A program made the position numbers and the translations under genes. The notes beneath the pieces were generated by a model. That model was not told the DNA's origin. It saw nothing but the letters and a program-made list of their open reading frames with translations, and did no database searches. From NCBI GenBank assembly GCA_003555285.1, contig PWGH01000285.1, positions 1 to 20,520 of the forward strand: a DNA stretch of 20,520 bases, written 5' to 3'. This stretch comes from Thioalkalivibrio sp. (GTDB lineage Bacteria > Pseudomonadota > Gammaproteobacteria > Ectothiorhodospirales > Ectothiorhodospiraceae). Shown in pieces: positions 1 to 7,449 of this stretch. Position 1 is the stretch's first letter. Every line of letters starts with the position of its first letter.

Positions 1-473
1 AGAAGGCCTATCTCGAGTCCTACCACGACTTCGGACAGAACCTCTTCGAGCGCTACGTTACCTATGCCGATGCCTGGATCGAGGACCATGACTTCAAGGA
101 TCCGGACACCGGGCAGATGCTCGACCGCCTGACGCTGAATCAGGAGTTGTCCAAGATCGAGAAGGCCGCGAGCATCGCCAACCCGAAGGACTTCCGCAAC
201 GAGGTGGTGAAGTTCGCGCTGCGGGCTCAGGCCAGCCAGGGTGGCAAGATGCCGTCGTGGACCTCCTACGAAAAGATTCGCGAGGTCATCGAGCGGCGCA
301 TGTTCAGCCAGGTCGAGGACCTGCTGCCGGTCATCAGCTTCGGCACCAAGGCGGATTCCGATCTGGAGCGCAAGCACGGCGACTTCGTGAACCGAATGAT
401 GGATCGGGGCTATACGGAGCGTCAGGTGCGCCGCCTGGTGGAATGGTACATGCGGGTGAAGCAGGCGGGTTGA
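1..473 (+). CDS. prkA: PrkA family serine protein kinase, C-terminal part (5' end outside window)
   Basis: The frame is open from base 3 to the TGA at 471-473 and gives the last 156 residues of a PrkA/YeaG-type protein. The segment contains the family's C-terminal helical region, with stretches such as YADAWIEDHDF, IANPKDFRNEVVKFALRAQA and DRGYTERQVRRLVEWYMRVK. The AAA+ and kinase-like portions lie upstream of the window and cannot be judged. PrkA proteins are cytoplasmic AAA+/Hanks-like proteins tied to stationary-phase and nutrient stress; in E. coli the homologue yeaG is co-transcribed with yeaH. Here yeaH and spoVR follow on the same strand, which supports the call. The gap to yeaH is 112 nt, so co-transcription is likely. 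Confidence 0.93.
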   Translation, partial: KAYLESYHDFGQNLFERYVTYADAWIEDHDFKDPDTGQMLDRLTLNQELSKIEKAASIANPKDFRNEVVKFALRAQASQGGKMPSWTSYEKIREVIERRMFSQVEDLLPVISFGTKADSDLERKHGDFVNRMMDRGYTERQVRRLVEWYMRVKQAG

Positions 474-562
474 ACACAAGGTGTCGTCAGAAAGGAGTCG
501 TTAGAGAAGGCGTTCCACTACAAGAAGCAGGGATGCGCATTCGAAAACGGGAGGACAGAAAC

Positions 563-592
563 ATGAGTACAAGGATCTCACTATCGTGGTGA
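563..592 (+). other. 9-codon minicistron overlapping the yeaH start (possible translational coupler)
   Basis: An ATG at 563 has the best Shine-Dalgarno of the prkA-yeaH gap (GGGAGGA at 549-555, 7 nt spacing), but it is out of frame with yeaH. It encodes MSTRISLSW and stops at 590-592, directly across the GTG start codons of yeaH at 586 and 589. Termination there would leave ribosomes on the yeaH start. This may be real coupling, or a relic of a single-base indel near the yeaH N-terminus. Confidence 0.35.
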
Positions 593-1863
593 ATATCGTT
601 GATCGACGTCTGAACCCCAAGGACAAGAGCCTGGCCAATCGTCAGCGCTTCATCCGTCGCGCCAAGCGACAGATCCTGGATGCCGTGCGGGACATCTCGG
701 CGCGGCGCAAGGTGACCGAGGTCGGACAGAAGGAAGAGTCCATTCGCATCCCCTCGGACGGGCTGCAGGAACCGGCCTTTCACAAGACCTCGAACGGGGG
801 TACGCGCCATCATGTGGTGCCGGGTAACAAGGAGTACCGGGCCGGAGACACCATCCCCCGTCCCGAGGGCGGCGGCGGGGGGTCCGGTGGCAGTCCCGAT
901 GGGGAGGGCGAGGACGAGTTCCAGTTCTCCGTGCGGCGGGACGAGTTCCTCGATCTGTTCTTCGAGAACCTCGAGTTGCCCAAATTGGCGCGCACTCAGC
1001 TCTCGACCGTCGAACAGGAGGGCATCCAGCGGGCCGGATTCTCGGTATCCGGATCGCCGGCCAGCCTGAACCTGACCCGAACCATGCGCAACTCGCTGTC
1101 CCGGCGCCTGGCGCTGCGCCGACCCAAGCGCGACGAGATTCTGGCCTTGGATCGGGAGATCGACCGGCTGGAACGTTCGGGCAAAGAGCCGCAACGGCTG
1201 CGCGCGCTGGTCCAGGAACGCGAGGCCCTGACCCGACGCTCGCGGCTGATTCCCTACATCGACCCGATCGATCTTCGCTACAACCGTTTCGTGCCCACGC
1301 CGCGGCCGATCTCCCAGGCGGTGATGTTCTGCCTGATGGACGTCTCCGGCTCGATGACCGAGGACATGAAAGATCTGGCCAAGCGCTTCTTCATGCTGCT
1401 CTACCTGTTTTTGGAGCGCCGCTACCGGCACGTGGACCTGGTGTTCATCCGGCACACCCACATCGCCCAGGAAGTGGACGAGGACACCTTCTTCTATTCT
1501 CGGGAGACCGGCGGCACACTGGTCTCGCCGGCCCTGGACGAGATGGAACGGGTGGTGCGGGAGCGTTATGCCCCGGGCGAATGGAATATTTACGCGGCCC
1601 AGGCCTCCGACGGCGACAACACCCCCTCGAACACCCCCCTGACGCTCCAAACGATGGACGGCACCATATTGCCCCTGTGCCGGTACTTTGCCTACATCGA
1701 GGTGGCCCAGGAACGCGATTGGGGCGGCGAGACGGTGTTGTGGCAGGCCTATGAACGTCTGGTGGCCGCCGGTCATCCGATGGCCATGCGCAAGGTGCAC
1801 CATCGCGCAGACATCTTCCCGGTCTTCCAGGACCTGTTCACCCCGGCGCTTCGGAGGGCCTGA
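586..1863 (+). CDS. yeaH: YeaH/DUF444 family protein (UPF0229)
   Basis: A 425-residue protein, close to the 427 residues of E. coli YeaH and colinear with it. It starts with the family signature IVDRRLNPKDKS-LANRQRFIRR, has a Gly-rich linker near residue 95 (EGGGGGSGG), and ends in a von Willebrand A-like domain with a MIDAS-type DVSGSM at residues 252-257, FFYSRETGGT and NIYAAQASDGDN. The start is GTG at 586 (AAGGA at 571-575, 10 nt away); GTG at 589 is equally possible. No in-frame ATG fits the family N-terminus. YeaH is thought to act with PrkA under stress, but its biochemical role is not settled. The gene lies between prkA and spoVR, and its stop is 1 nt from the spoVR ATG, so the two are translationally linked. 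Confidence 0.93.
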   Translation: MVNIVDRRLNPKDKSLANRQRFIRRAKRQILDAVRDISARRKVTEVGQKEESIRIPSDGLQEPAFHKTSNGGTRHHVVPGNKEYRAGDTIPRPEGGGGGSGGSPDGEGEDEFQFSVRRDEFLDLFFENLELPKLARTQLSTVEQEGIQRAGFSVSGSPASLNLTRTMRNSLSRRLALRRPKRDEILALDREIDRLERSGKEPQRLRALVQEREALTRRSRLIPYIDPIDLRYNRFVPTPRPISQAVMFCLMDVSGSMTEDMKDLAKRFFMLLYLFLERRYRHVDLVFIRHTHIAQEVDEDTFFYSRETGGTLVSPALDEMERVVRERYAPGEWNIYAAQASDGDNTPSNTPLTLQTMDGTILPLCRYFAYIEVAQERDWGGETVLWQAYERLVAAGHPMAMRKVHHRADIFPVFQDLFTPALRRA

Positions 1864-1864
1864 C

Positions 1865-3421
1865 ATGACCCGTAGTCTCGAAGCCGACGCGCGACTCCTC
1901 TATACCGGCCCCGATTGGGACTATCGCCGGGTCCGCAAGGCCTTCGACGCCATCGAGCGGATTGCGATCGAGGAAATGGGCCTGAACCCCTATCCCAGCC
2001 AGGTCGAGGTGATCAGTTCGGAACAGATGCTGGACGCCTATGCCTCGATGGGCATGCCCCTGTTCTACCGGCACTGGTCCTTCGGCAAGCACTTCGCCCG
2101 CGATGAGATGCTCTACCGCAAGGGCATGACCGGGTTGGCCTATGAGATCGTGATCAACTCGAATCCCTGTCTGTGCTACATCATGGAAGAAAACACCATG
2201 ACAATGCAGACCCTGGTCATGGCCCATGCCGCCTTCGGCCACGGCCATTTTTTCCGCAACAACCAACTCTTTCAGACCTGGACCGACGCCGACTCGATCC
2301 TGGATTACCTGGGTTTTGCCAAGCGCTACCTGAGCGAATGCGAGGAACGCTACGGCGCCGACGCGGTGGAGCGGGTGCTCGATGCCGCCCATGCGCTGAT
2401 GAGCCACGGGGTGCACCGCTATCCCCGACGGTCGCCCTTGAATCTACGGCGGGAGATGGAACGCGAGCGCGAACGCCAACGCTTCGAGGAGCAGAATTTC
2501 AGCGACCTGTGGCGCACCCTGCCCCGGCGCGAAAGCGACGGCGAGGCATCGGATCCGGATCTGGACGCGCGCCGGCGCAGCCTCGGTCTTCCGGAGGAAA
2601 ACCTGCTCTATTTTCTGGAAAAGCGCGCCCCTCGCCTGGCTCATTGGCAGCGCGAGATCCTGCGCATCGTGCGCATCGTGGCCCAGTACTTCTATCCGCA
2701 GCGGCAAACCAAGGTGATGAACGAGGGCTGCGCGACCACGGTGCACTACGCGATCATGAACCGGCTGCACGAAACCGGCCAGATCAACGACGGCGCCTTC
2801 CTGGAATTTTTGCATAACCACACCAACGTGGTCTTCCAGCCCGGCTTCGATGATCCGCGGTTCTCGGGCATCAATCCCTATGCGTTGGGCTTCGGCATTC
2901 TGCAGGACCTCAAGCGCATTTGTGAGGTCCCCACGGACGAGGACCGCAACTGGTTTCCGGACATCGCCGGCAATCGGGATGCCCTGGGGACCTGGAAGAC
3001 GGCCTGGGCCGAATACCGCGACGAGAGCTTCATCCTGCAGTTCCTGAGCCCCCGCCTGATGCGCGAATGGCGCCTGTTCTCGATCCTCGACGACGCCGAC
3101 GAACGGGAACTGGTGGTGGAGGCGATCCACGACGAGTCGGGATTTCGTCAGGTGCGCAAGGCCTTGGCCGCCCAGTACGACCTCGCGCGGCACGAACCGG
3201 ACATCCAGGTGGTGGATGTGGATCTCGCCGGCGATCGTCGCCTGCAACTGGAACATCGGGTGCTTGACGGGCGGCTACTCGACGCGCAGAGCACGCGCAT
3301 GGTGCTCCGCCACCTGGCGAATCTCTGGGGTTACCCGGTGCGTTTGGTAGAAACCGATGCCCACGGCGACAGGGTGCTCCATACCCACGACGACGTGATG
3401 CCAGATGGCGGCCTTCTTTGA
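1865..3421 (+). CDS. spoVR: SpoVR family protein (YcgB-like)
   Basis: A 518-residue protein matching the SpoVR/YcgB family (E. coli YcgB is about 510). The N-terminus has GPDWDYRRVRKAFDAIERIA; the core has LCYIMEENTMTMQTLVMAHAA followed by FGHGHFFRNN, and downstream there is ILRIVRIVAQYFYPQRQTKVMNEGCA. The His/Glu-rich core (MAHAAFGHGHFF, NEGCATTVHY) is typical of the family, but no enzymatic reaction is established for it. The ATG at 1865 has GGAGGG at 1853-1858 with 6 nt spacing and begins 1 nt after the yeaH stop. The frame stays open upstream, but those extensions lie within yeaH and lack a ribosome site. In Proteobacteria this gene commonly travels with prkA and yeaH. It is the last gene of the unit; a convergent cheV follows. 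Confidence 0.93.
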   Translation: MTRSLEADARLLYTGPDWDYRRVRKAFDAIERIAIEEMGLNPYPSQVEVISSEQMLDAYASMGMPLFYRHWSFGKHFARDEMLYRKGMTGLAYEIVINSNPCLCYIMEENTMTMQTLVMAHAAFGHGHFFRNNQLFQTWTDADSILDYLGFAKRYLSECEERYGADAVERVLDAAHALMSHGVHRYPRRSPLNLRREMERERERQRFEEQNFSDLWRTLPRRESDGEASDPDLDARRRSLGLPEENLLYFLEKRAPRLAHWQREILRIVRIVAQYFYPQRQTKVMNEGCATTVHYAIMNRLHETGQINDGAFLEFLHNHTNVVFQPGFDDPRFSGINPYALGFGILQDLKRICEVPTDEDRNWFPDIAGNRDALGTWKTAWAEYRDESFILQFLSPRLMREWRLFSILDDADERELVVEAIHDESGFRQVRKALAAQYDLARHEPDIQVVDVDLAGDRRLQLEHRVLDGRLLDAQSTRMVLRHLANLWGYPVRLVETDAHGDRVLHTHDDVMPDGGLL

Positions 3422-3465
3422 TGACTACGGCGATGACAGCGGGTTGCGTTGCACCGGTGTTGGCT

Positions 3466-3503
3466 GCCCCCGGAATCCCGGCGGGCTCGGCAGCAACGGG
3501 GGC
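3466..3503. other. Inverted repeat between convergent spoVR and cheV
   Basis: GCCCCCG (3466-3472) and CGGGGGC (3497-3503) form a perfect 7-bp GC-only stem in the 97-nt gap where the two genes converge. The loop is about 24 nt and contains a smaller CCC/GGG pairing. There is no T-run on either side, so it is at best a weak bidirectional terminator. Confidence 0.25.
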
Positions 3504-3518
3504 GGGACGGACTGCGAG

Positions 3519-4463
3519 TTAGACGGCCGCCCGTTGGTGGAACGCCTGCAGCCGCCGCTGGATGGTCTGTACCAATTCGTCCGGCTCGAACTTCGCCAGG
3601 AATTCGTTGGCGCCCACCTTCTCCACCATGGAGGAATTGAACACGCCGCTCAACGAAGTATGGAGCACAAAATAGAGACCCTTCAAGCTGGGATCGCCCT
3701 TGACCTTGGTGGCCAGGGTGTAACCATCCATGCGCGGCATTTCCACATCGGAAATGATCATTGCGTAGTGATCTTCCACCACAATACCCTGCTGAACCAG
3801 GCGGCATAGATGGTCCCAGGCATCCTGGCCATCCTTCAGCACATCGTATTCAAGCTGCAACTGATCGCAGACCCGCTTCAACTGGGTTCTGGCCACCATG
3901 GAATCGTCAATGATCAAGATCCGGCTGCCAGCCCCTTGTATTGTCTGGTCGATCGCCGATTCGTTCGCCTGTTCCCGCAGACCCACGACCTCCTTCATGA
4001 TCTTCTCGACGTCGATGACCTCGATCAGATCCCCGTCGATCTCGGTCACCGCGGTCAAGTAGCCTTCCCGACCCAGGCCAGAGGGTGGGGCCTTGACCTC
4101 GGCCCAACCGATATTAATGATGCGGTCGACCGATCCGACCAAAAAGCCCTGGATCGTCCGATTGTATTCAGTCACGATCACATAGGACTTATCGGCGTCC
4201 GTGGCCCGACCAAGACCAACGGCCATCGACAGATCCAGAACAGGGACGGTCTTGCCGCGCAGGTGCGCAACGCCGCAAATGACCGGGTGCGACTGGGGCA
4301 AATGATTCAAGGGCGGGCACTGAATCCCCTCCTGCACCTTGAACACGTTAATCCCAAACCGTTGATGCCCACCCAGCCGAAACAGCAGCAATTCAAAACG
4401 GTTGTGCCCCGCCAGTTGCGTCCGCTGGTCCACTCCATCCAAAAGTCCCTTCACTATCGTCAT
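3519..4463 (-). CDS. cheV: CheV-type chemotaxis protein (CheW domain plus response receiver)
   Basis: A two-domain cytoplasmic protein of 314 residues. Residues 1-160 are a CheW-like coupling domain that opens with the CheV signature GVDQRTQLAGHNRFELLLFRL and continues with INVFKVQEG and GVAHLRGKTVPVLDLS. Residues 181-305 form a receiver domain with the acidic pair D186/D187 (ILIIDD), phospho-acceptor D239 (IISDVEMPRMDG), T269 (LHTS) and K291 (FLAKF), so every phosphorylation residue is present. CheV couples chemoreceptors to CheA and is tuned by CheA-dependent phosphorylation. The start is uncertain: I chose ATG at 4463, but an in-frame TTG at 4472 adds three residues and neither has a strong ribosome site. 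No other chemotaxis gene is in the window, so this looks like an orphan cheV. Confidence 0.92.
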   Translation of the reverse strand: MTIVKGLLDGVDQRTQLAGHNRFELLLFRLGGHQRFGINVFKVQEGIQCPPLNHLPQSHPVICGVAHLRGKTVPVLDLSMAVGLGRATDADKSYVIVTEYNRTIQGFLVGSVDRIINIGWAEVKAPPSGLGREGYLTAVTEIDGDLIEVIDVEKIMKEVVGLREQANESAIDQTIQGAGSRILIIDDSMVARTQLKRVCDQLQLEYDVLKDGQDAWDHLCRLVQQGIVVEDHYAMIISDVEMPRMDGYTLATKVKGDPSLKGLYFVLHTSLSGVFNSSMVEKVGANEFLAKFEPDELVQTIQRRLQAFHQRAAV

Positions 4464-4472
4464 CCCGATCAA

Positions 4473-4724
4473 CCATTCCCGTGGATCCTGTTGCCTTGCC
4501 GCCGACGGGCCAATGGACCGGCCCGGTCACCCCTCGGCTCCTTCGAGCCTGGCCCGATCAACCTCAAGATCCGATCGAGGCCAGGGGCCCTTCAAGCGCC
4601 TGGCTCGAGATCACGCCTGGGTTCGATACGTGCGTACCGGAAGAATAGGCGCCGTGGTCATACAAGTCCACGCGCCCGAGTGCACGCGCTGTTTGGACCA
4701 AGGCGTCGAGGCAACGCCAATACG
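4473..4724. other. Intergenic region upstream of cheV with nested CCTGG/CCAGG hairpins
   Basis: I see no credible gene in these 252 nt. They contain several CCTGG/CCAGG inverted repeats: CCTGGCC at 4548-4554 pairs with GGCCAGG at 4579-4585, and CGAGGCCAGG at 4576-4585 pairs alternatively with CCTGGCTCG at 4599-4607. These are mutually exclusive folds. The stretch should hold the cheV promoter and perhaps the end of the upstream operon. A degenerate copy of the shared promoter element found elsewhere in the window is described under findings. Confidence 0.4.
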
Positions 4725-4799
4725 CTAGCGCAACCCGAGAAAACTGAGGATTATGAGAACGACCACGACCAATCCGACAATGTAGATGATCCTGTTCAT
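4725..4799 (-). CDS. 24-residue single-helix membrane miniprotein
   Basis: A very short gene preceded by a near-perfect ribosome site: GGGAGGA at 4803-4809 (complement), 3 nt before the ATG at 4797-4799; it ends in TAG at 4725-4727. The product begins MNRIIYIVGLVVVVLIILSF and ends LGLR: a two-residue polar/basic start, one uninterrupted hydrophobic helix of about 20 residues, and a C-terminal arginine. From memory, nearly identical tiny hydrophobic proteins are annotated as hypothetical in other Proteobacteria; I have not checked this by a search. It lies 93 nt downstream of the YqjD/E-like operon on the same strand and may be its last cistron. Function unknown; presumably an inner-membrane peptide. 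Confidence 0.75.
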   Translation of the reverse strand: MNRIIYIVGLVVVVLIILSFLGLR

Positions 4800-4892
4800 A
4801 AGTCCTCCCGATGGTGGTTCGACAAACGTGCCCCTGCCGTAGAAACAACCGACCCACGGCCGGCAGCGGGCGCTTTCCTCCGGCGGCATCAA

Positions 4893-5168
4893 CTACCGAA
4901 TCAGGGTCGTGCGCACCAGGCTTGTGACCAAGTGAAGCAGTGCACTGACCCGGCGCCCACTGAGCAGCACCGATCCCATGGCACGAACGACGCCGGGCAG
5001 CACAGTTCCCAGGACCAATCCAAAGGCAAATGCGGGCGGAATCGCGGCCGGTGTGCGGATGCGATCCAGCAACCGTGAACGCAGCCGGCTGATCACCCTC
5101 TCCTTTTGCTTCACCGACTGGCGCTGCGCTCGGGCGGCACGCACTAGGCCCAGGTATCCCCTGGTCAT
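4893..5168 (-). CDS. Small YqjK-like membrane-associated protein
   Basis: A 91-residue protein whose ATG overlaps the stop of the upstream DUF1469 gene (ATGA at 5165-5168), a typical coupled arrangement. The first 40 residues are strongly basic and helical (RAARAQRQSVKQKERVISRLRSR). A hydrophobic segment of about 20 residues follows (AFAFGLVLGTVLPGVVRAM), then a second amphipathic stretch with basic residues (SGRRVSALLHLVTSLVRTTLIR). I do not recognise a named domain. Position after YqjD- and YqjE-like genes, size and layout match E. coli YqjK, so YqjK-like is an inference from context rather than clear homology. Confidence 0.8.
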   Translation of the reverse strand: MTRGYLGLVRAARAQRQSVKQKERVISRLRSRLLDRIRTPAAIPPAFAFGLVLGTVLPGVVRAMGSVLLSGRRVSALLHLVTSLVRTTLIR

Positions 5169-5617
5169 CGCGCCCCAGCCCCGCTCTCGGTCTCACCCCA
5201 AAGGGTCTGCAGGGCCAACCGGGTCTCGGGGAACGTCAACCGCCGGGCCAGGCGTCGCAGGCCCAGGACCACGCCGAAGGCAAAAAGCAGATGAAGCAGG
5301 GACATGACCAGTGTCGCGCTCGCCAACCCCAGCCCGGTGAACTGCTGAAGGGCCAATGCGATGGCCAACACGATCATGATCCAGGCAGCCGCCAACACGA
5401 GGCCGAGGATGATGCCGAGAACGACCACCATGAAGGCGGCTCGAACCAGAAGCTGAGCCTCCAGGCCCAGGAGCCTCGCAACGTCAGTCACTGCAGCCCG
5501 CAGTACCGTGACCAGTTCACGAAGCTCTGCGAAGGCGCCATCGGTTGGCTGCGAAGCGGGTGCCGCCCCTGGGTCGTCGACCTTCCCCGCGGCGCCTTCC
5601 GTGTCGCTGGTCTGCAT
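5165..5617 (-). CDS. yqjE: Phage-holin-like DUF1469/YqjE family membrane protein
   Basis: A 150-residue protein with an acidic, proline-rich cytoplasmic head (residues 1-28), an amphipathic helix (FAELRELVTVLRAAVTDVARLLGLEAQL, about 29-57) and two hydrophobic spans at about 61-90 and 97-120. An arginine-rich turn (LRRLARR) follows, then a tail with the family-typical TFPETRLALQTLW. This is the layout of the DUF1469 (putative holin superfamily III) family that includes E. coli YqjE; these are chromosomal inner-membrane proteins, not lysis holins. The ATG is 11 nt downstream of the DUF883 stop. It has no strong Shine-Dalgarno, consistent with coupling to the gene before it. Confidence 0.88.
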   Translation of the reverse strand: MQTSDTEGAAGKVDDPGAAPASQPTDGAFAELRELVTVLRAAVTDVARLLGLEAQLLVRAAFMVVVLGIILGLVLAAAWIMIVLAIALALQQFTGLGLASATLVMSLLHLLFAFGVVLGLRRLARRLTFPETRLALQTLWGETESGAGAR

Positions 5618-5628
5618 GGTGGCGAGGG

Positions 5629-5913
5629 TTACCGATTCCGCATCAGTAGCGAGGGCAACAAGGCACCGACAACGACGGCCAATCCTATTGCGGTCAGCGG
5701 ATGCTCCCGCACATACCCTTCCATCGAATCCACAAAATCCTGGCCTCGTTCGCGCCCTTCACGCGCCTTTTCGCGCAATCGCCGATCCGCCTCCTCATAA
5801 TAGTCACGCGCAGTGCCCTCCGCCTTCCGGGCCTGTTCCGCACCCCGATCCAAGGCCTCATGCGCCTTCGCGGCCGCTTTTTCGGACGGCTGTTCGCTGG
5901 TTTTTACTTCCAT
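5629..5913 (-). CDS. yqjD: DUF883/ElaB-YqjD family membrane-anchored protein
   Basis: A 94-residue protein. Residues 1-65 are charged and helical (Ala/Glu/Arg rich, probably coiled coil); residues 66-94 match the DUF883 tail: VREHPLTAIGLAVVVGALLP ending in SLLMRNR, a single C-terminal membrane helix with a basic end. In E. coli, YqjD and ElaB are RpoS-controlled, tail-anchored, and associate with ribosomes at the membrane; a similar role is inferred. The start is set by the ribosome site: GAGGAGG at 5922-5928 is 8 nt from the ATG at 5913 but only 2 nt from the ATG at 5919, so 5913 is preferred although 5919 is in frame. It is the first gene of the yqjDE-like operon and lies under promoter element A. 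Confidence 0.88.
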   Translation of the reverse strand: MEVKTSEQPSEKAAAKAHEALDRGAEQARKAEGTARDYYEEADRRLREKAREGRERGQDFVDSMEGYVREHPLTAIGLAVVVGALLPSLLMRNR

Positions 5914-5960
5914 GGTCATTACCTCCTCGCTTGGGTACGCACCGGTATCGGTTGATTTCG

Positions 5961-6007
5961 AATCTAGAGACTTTGATCACGTCCGCACAGACAGGGAAGC
6001 GCCTAGG
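5961..6007 (-). promoter_or_regulatory. Shared promoter element, copy A (upstream of the yqjD/E operon)
   Basis: Read toward the yqjD-like gene: box CCTAGGCGCT (6007-5998), -35-like TGTGCG (5989-5984), a 17-nt spacer, and -10-like TAGATT (5966-5961). The predicted leader is about 40 nt and includes the GAGGAGG ribosome site. Box, spacing and -10 match copies B and C. Confidence 0.6.
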
Positions 6008-6028
6008 GAACACCCCCCTATCGGCCCG

Positions 6029-6056
6029 GTGACGACGCTCCAGGATTCGGTACCAT
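6029..6056 (+). promoter_or_regulatory. Candidate purT promoter
   Basis: GTGACG (6029-6034) and TACCAT (6051-6056) with a 16-nt spacer resemble -35/-10 boxes (4 of 6 matches each). The predicted start site falls about 23 nt before the purT ATG. An alternative -10, TACGAT, lies at 6061-6066. The promoter would be divergent from element A. Confidence 0.35.
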
Positions 6057-6085
6057 GGGGTACGATTCCAACGGAGTAAGGACCC

Positions 6086-7312
6086 ATGAAACTCGGATCC
6101 CCCGGCGCCGCCGGTGCCACCCGCCTGATGCTGCTCGGCTCCGGCGAACTCGGCAAGGAGGTCGCCCTCGAGGCGCAGCGTCTCGGCGTCGAGGTGATCG
6201 CCGTGGATCGCTATGCCGGTGCGCCGGCGATGCAGGTGGCGCACCGCAGCCATGTGATCGACATGCTGGACGGGGCGGCGCTGGCCGCACTGGTGGCCCG
6301 CGAGGACCCGGACTGGGTCGTTCCCGAGATCGAGGCCATCGCCACCAGCACGCTGCTGGAGCTCGAAGTCGAGGGCCGGCACGTGATCCCGACGGCCCGC
6401 GCCGCCCACCTGACGATGAACCGCGAGGGCATCCGCCGCCTGGCCGCAGAGACCCTGGGGCTGCCGACCTCGCCCTACCGGTTCGCGGACGACGAGGCGG
6501 GCTTTCTGGAAGCGGTGACCCACATCGGCCTGCCCTGCGTGGTAAAACCGGTGATGAGCTCCTCGGGCAAGGGCCAGAGCCTGGTGCGCCGGACCGAGGA
6601 GATCCTGCCGGCCTGGCAGTACTCCCAGCAGGGCGGACGCACTGGCTCCGGACGGGTGATCGTCGAGGGCTTCGTGGCCTTCGAGTACGAGATCACGCTG
6701 CTGACCTTGCGCCACGATGGGCACATTAGCTTTTGTGCGCCCATCGGTCACCTGCAGGTGGAGGGGGACTATCGCGAATCCTGGCAGCCACATCCCATGA
6801 CCGAGTCTGCGCTGGAGCGCGCCCATGACATCGCCCGGACCGTCACCGATACCCTCGGCGGCCAGGGCCTGTTCGGTGTGGAACTGTTCGTATCCGGCGA
6901 TCAGGTCTGGTTCAGCGAGGTCTCGCCGCGTCCCCACGACACCGGATTGGTGACGCTGATCTCTCAGGACCTCTCGGAATTCGCGTTGCATGTGCGGGCC
7001 ATACTCGGTCTGCCGGTTCCGGAGATCCGCAACTGGGGTCCGTCCGCGTCGGTCGCGTTGCTTGCCGAGGGGCATTCGCGGGACATCGGCTTCGACGGCC
7101 TCGATCGCGCGCTCGCAGAGCCCGATACGGCGCTGCGCCTGTTCGGCAAGCCCGAGGTCGCGGGGCGGCGCCGCGTCGGCGTGGCCCTGGCACGCGGCGA
7201 CACCCTGACCGCGGCGCGGGAAAAGGCCCGCCGCGTGGCCAGCGCCGTCCGGATCCTTCTGGACGGTACGCCCTCGACCCCGACCAGCCCCATTGCGGGA
7301 AGCGCAAAATAA
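6086..7312 (+). CDS. purT: Formate-dependent phosphoribosylglycinamide formyltransferase (GAR transformylase 2)
   Basis: A 408-residue ATP-grasp enzyme, slightly longer than the usual 390 or so. PurT makes formyl-GAR from GAR, formate and ATP in cytoplasmic purine synthesis. Visible hallmarks are the pre-ATP-grasp loop [20 protein letters not shown], the [18 protein letters not shown] stretch, the ATP-grasp segments [14 protein letters not shown] and [15 protein letters not shown], the central [20 protein letters not shown], and the metal/ATP signature [18 protein letters not shown]. The C-terminus has [20 protein letters not shown]. The ATG has GGAG at 6073-6076 (9 nt) and an overlapping AAGGA close by. 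It stands alone between divergent and convergent neighbours, as a monocistronic gene. Confidence 0.96.
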   Translation: MKLGSPGAAGATRLMLLGSGELGKEVALEAQRLGVEVIAVDRYAGAPAMQVAHRSHVIDMLDGAALAALVAREDPDWVVPEIEAIATSTLLELEVEGRHVIPTARAAHLTMNREGIRRLAAETLGLPTSPYRFADDEAGFLEAVTHIGLPCVVKPVMSSSGKGQSLVRRTEEILPAWQYSQQGGRTGSGRVIVEGFVAFEYEITLLTLRHDGHISFCAPIGHLQVEGDYRESWQPHPMTESALERAHDIARTVTDTLGGQGLFGVELFVSGDQVWFSEVSPRPHDTGLVTLISQDLSEFALHVRAILGLPVPEIRNWGPSASVALLAEGHSRDIGFDGLDRALAEPDTALRLFGKPEVAGRRRVGVALARGDTLTAAREKARRVASAVRILLDGTPSTPTSPIAGSAK

Positions 7313-7449
7313 AACCATCCTGGCTTTCTCAGCGCCGGCTTGGCGCCAAATGCAATTTGCCGCTGGCTTCAATCAACCCCTGCGGTGATCGATTCTGGTG
7401 GCACGTCCTTGTGCCGCTGGGAAACGTACGAGCCGTGCGCTGCACGCGC
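7313..7449. other. Convergent gap purT / M48 protease with small hairpins
   Basis: Short inverted repeats lie where the two genes converge: GCGCC/GGCGC (7332-7346), CAAAT-GCA-ATTTG (7347-7359) and GGCAC/GTGCC (7400-7415). None is followed by a T-run. They may act jointly in termination. Confidence 0.25.

Noticed and set aside
487..1866. A 459-codon minus-strand frame antisense to yeaH
   Set aside because: It is a high-GC shadow: the plus strand is a full-length YeaH match, and the antisense product has no recognisable domain and is His/Gly/Arg-rich.
4643..4656. AATAGGCGCC as a further copy of the shared box
   Set aside because: It matches only about seven bases, faces the plus strand where no gene follows, and has no -10-like hexamer at the right distance.
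4564..5196. A 210-codon minus-strand frame spanning the YqjK-like and 24-aa genes
   Set aside because: It overlaps two genes with good starts in other frames, and its product shows no hydrophobic or domain pattern.
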